A DNA stretch of 7,506 bases, taken from JBIOYL01 sp044870185. GTDB lineage: Bacteria > Actinomycetota > CALGFH01. A program made the translations under genes and the position numbers. Under the pieces are notes generated by a model that saw only the letters and a program-made list of their open reading frames with translations, made no database searches and had not been told where the DNA came from. Position 1 is the first letter of the stretch; each line of letters opens with the position of its first letter. The stretch spans positions 1 to 7,506 of the forward strand of contig JBIOYL010000104.1 of NCBI GenBank assembly GCA_044870185.1, in the 5' to 3' direction. Positions 1-6,322 of the stretch are shown here, piece by piece.

Positions 1-1905
1 TGCCGGCGGGCCGGCTCCAGGGGCGGACGGTCCGGTCCCTGGGGCGGATGGGTCGGCTCCGGGGTCGGTCAGCCGTTCCCGGATCGCCCGCAGGTCGTCG
101 GTGAGGTGACCGCCCGCCTCGCCCCGGCCGGGCGGGGAGCCCACGGCGCCGACCGTGGCCTCGACGGCGCGTGCGGCCGCCTCGAGCCGCTCGAGCGCCT
201 GGCTGCGCAGCGCACGCAGCCGGGCGACGACCTCCCGCTCGGCCTGCACCGAGCCGAGCCACCTGACCAGGAGCCCGTCGACCTCCCCCTCGCCGCCGAC
301 CCGGCTGCGCCTGGCCTGCAGCCGTCGGGCCTGCCGGGCCAGGCGCCGGTCGTCCGGCCGGTCGACCGCCCGGGCGGCCATGGTGGCCTGCTCGGCGAGC
401 CGCCGGAAGCCGGCCAGCGTCTCGTCGACCTCCCGGCGGGTCACTGTGAAGCGGCTGTCCAGGGTGTCAGCGTCGGGCAGCGACGCCAGCGCCCGGCGTG
501 CCCTGGCGACCCACCAGGCCTCCGGGGACCCGTGCTCGATCGGCAGCACCCTGCGCCGCTCCCGCACGGCCGACCTGAGCATGACCTTGATCGACCAGGC
601 CAGCAGCGCGGCGACCGCGGCGAGCACGGGGCGCAGACCCGCGCCGACGGCGACCGCGAGCAGCAGCCCGAGCGCGGCAAGGCCCCACGGCTCCCTGGCC
701 TCCTCGAGCAGGCTGCGGCGCACGCCGTCATCGCGCCGGGCGGCGAGCAGACGGCCGACGGCCGCGCGGACGGCCGTGTAGCCGCGCGAGCCGGCCGTGC
801 GGATGCGCGTGCCGGCCGTCCTCGGACCGACGTCCCACAGCCGGGCGCGAGGGCGGCCGGCGGCGCTCGTCGCGTCGAGGGTCGCCTGGCGCCGGGTGTG
901 CGCAGCCGGGATCGCCCGCCGGAACGCGCCGGCCAGCGCCGGCGCCCAGCCGTCCACCCGCCAAGGCCGCTCCGTCTGCCCGGGGCCGTCCACCCACCCG
1001 CGGTCGTCCGCCGGCCTGGGACCGTCCGTCTGCCTGGGGCCGTCCGGCCACCCGGGACCGTCCGGCGGCCTGGGGCGGTCCGTCTGCCCGGCGCCGGCTG
1101 CTTCGGCGGGCCAGTCCCAGGTTGCGGCCGTCTCGGCGGGCGTTCCGACCTCCTGGTCGGTCGGCCGGTCCCGGCGCTCGGTCGGCGCGGTGTGCTGGTC
1201 TGCCGGCGTGGTCGGCGTGAACCAGGCGTTGAGGGGCGGCGTCGCCGGTGTCGGGGGCGGCTCGGCGATCACCTCGCCGCTTGCCCGGTCGCCGGTCGCA
1301 AGCGGCTCCTCGAACGGCGGGAAGGTCCCTCCCAGGGGCGGGAACGGTGCGTAGATCGTCTCGTCCTGGAGCAGGTCGCCCACCAGGAACGACGAGCCCG
1401 GTTCCGGTCCCCGCGCCGCAGGCGGGTCACCGGGCGGCCCGCCGGCCTCCGCCGGCGGCGGGCTCCCGGCGTCCGCCGGCGGGCGCCAGGTGGACGGGTC
1501 GCGGAGGGAGGCGAGCAGGCCGTCGAGCGTCGGGCCCTGGTCGGCGCTGTCCGGCCCGGCCGCCCGGACCTCGCGACCGGCCCGGGCGGCCGCCTGCGGG
1601 CCGGGCCTGAGGTCGAGCGGTCGTGCGCCGAGCGCCCTGCGCCTGGGGGCGAGCCGTCCGGGGTCGGGCGCCCCGGCGTCGGGCGCCCCGGCGTCGGGCG
1701 GGCCGGGGGCGAAGAGCTCGGCCTCGGACCGGTCCGCGTGGCGCTGCTCGAAGGCGCCCACCACGCCCTTGACGGCGAGCGCGATCACACCGATGGCCAG
1801 CGAGCCCGGCAGGGGCACGCCGAGCAGCCGGGCCACCAGCGTCGCGACCGCGCAGAACACCAGGCCCGTGCGGCTCGTGACTTCGGCTCGCAGCGCTTTC
1901 AGCAT
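1..1905 (-). CDS. Large membrane protein of unknown function, 3' end beyond the window (partial)
   Basis: I do not recognise this family. The frame is open for 635 codons from an ATG at 1905 to the left edge, with no stop. AGGGGG (1917-1912) lies 6 nt before the ATG and fixes the start. Residues about 14-51 form a hydrophobic hairpin (two short helices around a VPLPG turn). Residues about 55-390 are rich in Pro, Asp, Gly, Ala and Arg and look disordered; they include tandem 18-residue repeats beginning QTD and a DAGAP repeat. Residues about 407-443 form a second hydrophobic hairpin, followed by a basic stretch and then a charged, Leu/Ala/Arg/Glu-rich helical, possibly coiled-coil part (about 455-600). 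The last visible part returns to a Pro/Gly/Ser/Ala repeat. It is probably an integral membrane protein with cytoplasmic or periplasmic helical domains. The upstream minus-strand neighbour encodes a VWA surface protein, but a terminator separates the two. A long plus-strand open frame over the same DNA is its antisense shadow. Existence is fairly certain; function is unknown. Confidence 0.72.
   Translation of the reverse strand, partial: MLKALRAEVTSRTGLVFCAVATLVARLLGVPLPGSLAIGVIALAVKGVVGAFEQRHADRSEAELFAPGPPDAGAPDAGAPDPGRLAPRRRALGARPLDLRPGPQAAARAGREVRAAGPDSADQGPTLDGLLASLRDPSTWRPPADAGSPPPAEAGGPPGDPPAARGPEPGSSFLVGDLLQDETIYAPFPPLGGTFPPFEEPLATGDRASGEVIAEPPPTPATPPLNAWFTPTTPADQHTAPTERRDRPTDQEVGTPAETAATWDWPAEAAGAGQTDRPRPPDGPGWPDGPRQTDGPRPADDRGWVDGPGQTERPWRVDGWAPALAGAFRRAIPAAHTRRQATLDATSAAGRPRARLWDVGPRTAGTRIRTAGSRGYTAVRAAVGRLLAARRDDGVRRSLLEEAREPWGLAALGLLLAVAVGAGLRPVLAAVAALLAWSIKVMLRSAVRERRRVLPIEHGSPEAWWVARARRALASLPDADTLDSRFTVTRREVDETLAGFRRLAEQATMAARAVDRPDDRRLARQARRLQARRSRVGGEGEVDGLLVRWLGSVQAEREVVARLRALRSQALERLEAAARAVEATVGAVGSPPGRGEAGGHLTDDLRAIRERLTDPGADPSAPGTGPSAPGAGPPA
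971..1088 (-). repeat. 54-bp (18-residue) tandem repeat inside the unknown membrane protein
   Basis: The 10-mer tccgtctgcc recurs at 971, 1025 and 1079, an exact 54-bp period. The units at 971-1024 and 1025-1078 match at about 45 of 54 bases, and a third unit begins at 1079 and then diverges. Because 54 is a multiple of three, the reading frame is kept. The protein shows QTDRPRPPDGPGWPDGPR, then QTDGPRPADDRGWVDGPG, then a shortened QTERPWRVDGW. It lies in the predicted disordered linker. Such arrays often vary in copy number between strains; that part is inference. Confidence 0.85.
1666..1695 (-). repeat. Perfect 15-bp tandem duplication (DAGAP repeat)
   Basis: Two identical 15-bp units, gggcgccccggcgtc, occupy 1666-1680 and 1681-1695. 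They are in frame with the minus-strand membrane protein gene and encode consecutive Asp-Ala-Gly-Ala-Pro units near residues 70-80. The absence of any mismatch suggests recent slippage within the low-complexity linker. Confidence 0.85.
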
Positions 1906-2048
1906 GGCGTGCCCCCTGTCGTGCAGGAACCAGGAACACCCACCGCACACCGATCGGCACGGCATGCCGCCCACGTCGGACCCGGCGGTTGCGCCAGGGA
2001 CTCGAACGCGGTCACGCCACGACAGTGCCCCGTGTCCGAGGAGGTTTG

Positions 2049-2082
2049 CAAAAAACGACCAGACACGACGTACTACCTGGTC
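2049..2082 (-). terminator. Intrinsic terminator of the solute-binding/VWA gene
   Basis: Read on the minus strand, GACCAGGTA (2082-2074) pairs with TGTCTGGTC (2065-2057) over 9 bp including two G-U wobbles. The loop is 8 nt, and the stem is followed by G and six T residues (2055-2050). It starts 44 nt downstream of the minus-strand stop codon at 2127-2129. This is a textbook rho-independent form and stands out in such GC-rich DNA. It should uncouple the VWA gene from the membrane protein gene that starts at 1905. Confidence 0.75.
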
Positions 2083-2090
2083 TTCGCTAT

Positions 2091-2102
2091 CCGGATATCC
2101 GG
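2091..2102. promoter_or_regulatory. Perfect 12-bp palindrome CCGGATATCCGG
   Basis: A perfect self-complementary 12-mer lies between the stop codon at 2127 and the terminator stem at 2082. It has no loop, so it is a better candidate for a dimeric protein-binding site than for a hairpin, but it could also be chance or extra structure upstream of the terminator. No known operator is recognised. Confidence 0.3.
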
Positions 2103-2126
2103 GTCGCCATCTGGGCACGCATCCGC

Positions 2127-3968
2127 TCAGAAGTTCTCGATCGCGAGGACGAACAGGCGCTGGATGTCGGCCAGGCTGGCCGAGGCGTAGAGCACACCGC
2201 CGGTGGCCTGGGAGATCTGGCGCAGGGCGTCCAAGTCGGCGTCGGCGCCGTAGCCGAGCGTGATCACCCGGACCGGACGGGTCGCGTTGGCCGCCTTCAG
2301 CCTGGCCAGCAGCTCGGCGAGGGTCAGCCCGCCGCGCTTCTCGTTGCGCCCGTCGGTCAGCAGCACCACCGTGTTGATGCGGCCGTCGGTGTAGTGGTCC
2401 TTGACGTAGCCGACGGCCGCCAGGGTCGTGTCGTACAGGCCGGTGGCGTGGTCGGTGGGCGTCATCGTGGCCATCCGGCCGACCAGCAGCGCCCGCCGCT
2501 GCACCCCGCCGACCAGATCCTCGATCCCGCCGAGAGGCACGAGCACACGGTAGTCCTTCGGGCCGTCCAGCCCGGCCGCGAACACCCACAGGCCGACCCG
2601 GTCGTCGGGGGCGAACAGGCCGACGGCGGAGCCGGCGGCGCGCTTGACGAGGTCGAGCTTGGTGGCGGCCAGGCCGGGCACCGGAAGGCGCATCGACCCG
2701 GACACGTCGATGACGGCCAGCACGTTGCCGCGCTTGCTGATCGTCTGCCAGATGCCCGCCATCGGGGCCACGACCTTCGGCTCGGGTGGGGGCAGGACCG
2801 CGCCGACCCGGTCGGGCAGGAGCCCGTTGGCCTCGACGGCGCGCGGGCCGGCGGCGTTGGCCGCGTTGCGGAAGCCGGCGTCCATCAACCGCTGCTGCGC
2901 CGGCGCATCCTGGAGCCAGGCGAGGAAGCCGGTCGCCGCCCGACGCTTGGCGTCGTCCACCCAGGCCGCCTGGAGGACGAGGTACGGATGATCGGACTCG
3001 AGCGTCCCCGGCTGCGGGTAGACCGCGGCCAGGGGGACCTTCGGCTTGGCGTGCCGGCCGGCGCTGGCCGGGTTGCCGGTCGGGTTGCCCGAGTTGTAGT
3101 CGAGCACCGACTTCTCGTCCAAGGCCACCGCCGAGGTGTAGGCGAGCGCCTGGCCGCGGTCGTCGGCCCGCAGGAGGTTGGAGAGGAAGGCGCCCGGCGT
3201 GGCGGCGACCTCGCCGGGCGAGCGCTGGATGGCCACGGCCTGCTCCCGCACGGGACCGGAGCCGATCATCTGCGGGGTGAGCTTGTCCGGCCCCCCGGCC
3301 ACGGCGGCGAAGGTCGCCACGCTCGCGTTGAGGCCGGGGGTGGAGACGGTCGGGTCGGTCTTGCCGACCTTGACGATGCCCCACTCCGGATGGCCGAACA
3401 TGGCCCAGCCCTTCTGGTTGCCGAGCGCCTTGAACAGGTCCTGCCAGGTCGGCTGCGCCCGCGGCCAGCCGAGCGCCTGGGCCATGGGGCGGGGCATGGC
3501 GAGCACGAGCGGGGAGCGGGCGAGCTTGGGCGCGTCGTTGGGCAGGAGCGCCCGGGCCGCGGTCGCGGCGCGGGCGGCCACCACGCGCGTCCACACCGTC
3601 GAGGCGGGCACCCAGACGTCGGGTCGCGGCCCCGCCTGCGCGCTCCAGCCGGCGGCCAGCCCCTGCGCGGCGGCCGAGGACTCCATGGCGGCGACGGTGA
3701 GGCCGACGCAGCGGTCGTCCACCCTGGGCCGGGTAGCCTGGTAGCGCCTGGCCTCGTCGGCCAGGAGCGGCTGGATGTCGGGCGAGGCGACCACCGTGAC
3801 GCCGGTCCGCCCGGCGCGGCAGGGGTCCGGCCTGCCCACACCGTTCGTGCGGACGAGCCCGATCCCGGCCGCGACCACGGCGACCACGGCGACGACGGCC
3901 ACCAACCCGAACGCGAGCGCGCGCCAGCTTCGCGTGGAGGTGTTGCGCACATGCCGTCCGTCGGCCAT
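2127..3968 (-). CDS. Membrane-anchored solute-binding (SBP_bac_11-like) and VWA domain fusion protein
   Basis: I start it at ATG 3968 (613 aa) because GGGAGG (3979-3974) sits 5 nt before it; the upstream in-frame GTG at 3974 would overlap that site. Residues about 17-39 form one hydrophobic segment, an uncleaved signal anchor or signal peptide; I see no convincing lipobox. From residue 57 (GVTVVASPDIQPLL) to about 370 it resembles type-2 periplasmic solute-binding proteins of the SBP_bac_11 kind, with Cys50 and Cys87 placed to form a disulfide. Residues about 415-613 form a VWA domain beginning NVLAVIDVSGSM. Its MIDAS is complete: D421-x-S423-x-S425, T509 in ATGLYD and D539 in LLTDGRN, so divalent-metal-dependent ligand binding is expected. 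Such fusions are common uncharacterised surface proteins in actinobacteria. The ligand and partner cannot be read from the sequence, and no ABC permease or ATPase gene is adjacent. A terminator follows at 2049-2082. Confidence 0.93.
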   Translation of the reverse strand: MADGRHVRNTSTRSWRALAFGLVAVVAVVAVVAAGIGLVRTNGVGRPDPCRAGRTGVTVVASPDIQPLLADEARRYQATRPRVDDRCVGLTVAAMESSAAAQGLAAGWSAQAGPRPDVWVPASTVWTRVVAARAATAARALLPNDAPKLARSPLVLAMPRPMAQALGWPRAQPTWQDLFKALGNQKGWAMFGHPEWGIVKVGKTDPTVSTPGLNASVATFAAVAGGPDKLTPQMIGSGPVREQAVAIQRSPGEVAATPGAFLSNLLRADDRGQALAYTSAVALDEKSVLDYNSGNPTGNPASAGRHAKPKVPLAAVYPQPGTLESDHPYLVLQAAWVDDAKRRAATGFLAWLQDAPAQQRLMDAGFRNAANAAGPRAVEANGLLPDRVGAVLPPPEPKVVAPMAGIWQTISKRGNVLAVIDVSGSMRLPVPGLAATKLDLVKRAAGSAVGLFAPDDRVGLWVFAAGLDGPKDYRVLVPLGGIEDLVGGVQRRALLVGRMATMTPTDHATGLYDTTLAAVGYVKDHYTDGRINTVVLLTDGRNEKRGGLTLAELLARLKAANATRPVRVITLGYGADADLDALRQISQATGGVLYASASLADIQRLFVLAIENF

Positions 3969-3989
3969 CCTCACCTCCCGCGTCGCAGT

Positions 3990-4017
3990 GCCCCCATCAT
4001 CACGCGCCGCCGCACCC
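3990..4017 (-). repeat. Left copy of 28-bp inverted element, pointing at the VWA gene
   Basis: Read on the minus strand, this 28-mer begins GGGTGCGGCGGCG, continues CGTGATGATGG and ends GGGGC. It matches the reverse orientation of 4296-4323 at 27 of 28 positions, the only difference being G versus A at position 13. The match extends inwards for a few more bases with mismatches and stops sharply at the outer side. Its outer end lies 21 nt before the ATG at 3968, so it overlaps the promoter or leader of that gene. Confidence 0.85.
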
Positions 4018-4179
4018 GCCGCCGACCCCGGGAGCCCGGGCAGGCCGCCGGGGCGGCTCCCGGCTGCTGGCCGGCCGACCCGGAAGCGGCCCGCGGCGGC
4101 GGCCCGTCGGCCGGCCCGCGGCCAACCTGGGATGGCTCCCGGCCGCCCGTCAGCGCCGGGCGCCTCGGCCCGTGGCCCG

Positions 4180-4207
4180 CCCGGGTCGGCACGACCCTCG
4201 GGGTTTT
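4180..4207 (+). terminator. Terminator-like hairpin in the GH13 upstream region (possible attenuator)
   Basis: GGGTCG (4183-4188) pairs with CGACCC (4192-4197) across a 3-nt loop. Flanking CCC (4180-4182) can pair with GGG (4200-4202) if TC (4198-4199) bulges out, and GTTTT follows (4203-4207). It lies 160 nt before the GH13 start. No upstream plus-strand gene is present to terminate, so if real it would attenuate a long leader or block stray transcription. The T run is short. Confidence 0.3.
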
Positions 4208-4217
4208 CTGGCCCGGA

Positions 4218-4259
4218 GCCTGGGACGGTCCCGGCCCGGCGGCAAAGGCCGGACCAGGC
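4218..4259 (+). other. Second hairpin in the GH13 upstream region
   Basis: GGTCC (4227-4231) and GGCC (4233-4236), with C4232 bulged, pair with GGCC (4247-4250) and GGACC (4251-4255) around a 10-nt loop. Outer GCCT (4218-4221) and AGGC (4256-4259) can add four pairs across a one-sided internal loop. It sits just downstream of the terminator-like hairpin. In DNA this GC-rich such stems also arise by chance. Confidence 0.25.
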
Positions 4260-4295
4260 AGGCGCCGAGTGCCGAGCTGGACGGGGGCGGGCGAC

Positions 4296-4323
4296 GGGTG
4301 CGGCGGCACGTGATGATGGGGGC
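4296..4323 (+). repeat. Right copy of 28-bp inverted element, pointing at the GH13 gene
   Basis: This copy begins GGGTGCGGCGGCA, continues CGTGATGATGG and ends GGGGC. It is the mirror partner of 3990-4017 with one mismatch. Its outer end lies 44 nt before the ATG at 4368. Because each copy faces outward to its own gene, a shared activator site, a duplicated promoter, or the terminal inverted repeats of a small non-coding element of about 334 bp are all possible. I see no flanking target-site duplication. Confidence 0.85.
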
Positions 4324-4367
4324 TACCAGCTTGCAGGCTTCGGCGTCTCGATGCAAACGAGGAGCGG

Positions 4368-6116
<1,749 letters not shown>

Positions 6117-6129
6117 GCGTCTCGCCAAC

Positions 6130-6169
6130 GGGACCGCTGCCCGGTCGAAGGGCCGGGCGCCGCGGTCCC
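6130..6169 (+). terminator. Hairpin 1 after the GH13 gene (terminator or structured RNA)
   Basis: GGGACCGC (6130-6137) pairs perfectly with GCGGTCCC (6162-6169). Inside, GCCCGGTC (6139-6146) pairs with GGCCGGGC (6151-6158) with one U-G wobble around a GAAG loop. That gives 16 pairs with one small internal loop (T6138 opposite 6159-6161). It begins 13 nt after the GH13 stop codon. There is no T tail, which is usual for actinobacterial terminator hairpins. The same 12-nt tip recurs in hairpin 2. Confidence 0.6.
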
Positions 6170-6170
6170 T

Positions 6171-6213
6171 GCGAGCGGCCCGCGCTGGTCGAAGGGCCAG
6201 CGGGGCGTCTCGC
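6171..6213 (+). other. Hairpin 2, same tip as hairpin 1 with different lower stem
   Basis: CGCTGGTC (6183-6190) pairs with GGCCAGCG (6195-6202) around GAAG. GCCC (6178-6181) pairs with GGGC (6203-6206) with G6182 bulged, and GCGAG (6171-6175) pairs with CTCGC (6209-6213) across a 2x2 internal loop. That makes about 17 pairs. It begins one base after hairpin 1. The tip GGTCGAAGGGCC is identical in both hairpins while the stems beneath differ yet pair fully, the pattern expected from selection on RNA structure or from a duplicated protein- or RNA-binding hairpin. Confidence 0.55.
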
Positions 6214-6221
6214 GGCGACCA

Positions 6222-6252
6222 CCCCGCACGGCGCCCGAGCGCCGGTGCGGGG
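6222..6252 (+). other. Hairpin 3 upstream of the carboxypeptidase gene
   Basis: CCCCGCAC (6222-6229) and GGCGC (6230-6234) pair with GCGCC (6239-6243) and GTGCGGGG (6245-6252), with G6244 bulged and CCGA as the loop, 13 pairs in all. The tip differs from hairpins 1 and 2. It ends 70 nt before the GTG at 6323, so it may lie in the leader of that gene or close a terminator cluster. Confidence 0.45.
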
Positions 6253-6322
6253 GCAGGGTTGTGCCGCCGGATCACGGTTGCACGTCTTGCCACCGATGCC
6301 GCTTGTCGGGCAGCCTACCGCC

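Larger units (their letters stand above)
3969..4367. other. Divergent intergenic region with inverted elements and hairpins, no gene
   Basis: These 399 bases separate the minus-strand VWA gene from the plus-strand GH13 gene and must hold both promoters. No supportable protein is seen; open frames here are GC-driven and lack both ribosome sites and recognisable products. The region contains a 28-bp inverted repeat (3990-4017 and 4296-4323), a terminator-like hairpin (about 4180-4207) and a further hairpin (4218-4259). Close to the GH13 start, TTGCA (4331-4335) and TGCAA (4352-4356) form a small inverted pair 16 nt apart. No clear -35/-10 pair could be assigned to either gene. Confidence 0.7.

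Noticed and set aside
971..1088. A CRISPR-like array
   Set aside because: The 54-bp period has no alternation of constant repeat and unique spacer, stays in frame with a coding sequence, and encodes a peptide repeat.
1990..2010. A tRNA 3'-end look-alike on the minus strand (TTCGAGTCCC followed by TGGCGCAAC)
   Set aside because: The bases before the loop (CCGCG) do not pair with those after it (CCCTG), no matching acceptor strand GTTGCGC is found upstream, and no D or anticodon arm can be drawn. It could at most be a tRNA or attachment-site relic.
106..2190. A 694-codon plus-strand open frame
   Set aside because: It is the codon-aligned antisense of the minus-strand membrane protein gene. 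Its low-complexity Arg/Gly/Pro composition and lack of a ribosome site contrast with the membrane hairpins and ribosome site on the other strand.
1989..4313. A 774-codon plus-strand open frame across the VWA gene and the intergenic region
   Set aside because: Antisense to a protein with clear solute-binding and VWA motifs. It has no recognisable domain and is rich in Arg/Gly/His as expected for a shadow.
3990..4323. A complete insertion sequence
   Set aside because: The 28-bp inverted repeats would suit transposon ends, but the 278 bases between them hold no transposase and the flanks (GTCGCAGT and TACCAGCT) show no target duplication. A MITE-like origin is kept only as one hypothesis.
6278..6306. 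A promoter TTGCAC-N17-GCTTGT before the carboxypeptidase
   Set aside because: The -35-like hexamer is fair, but the -10 position is a poor match, so it does not stand out from background.
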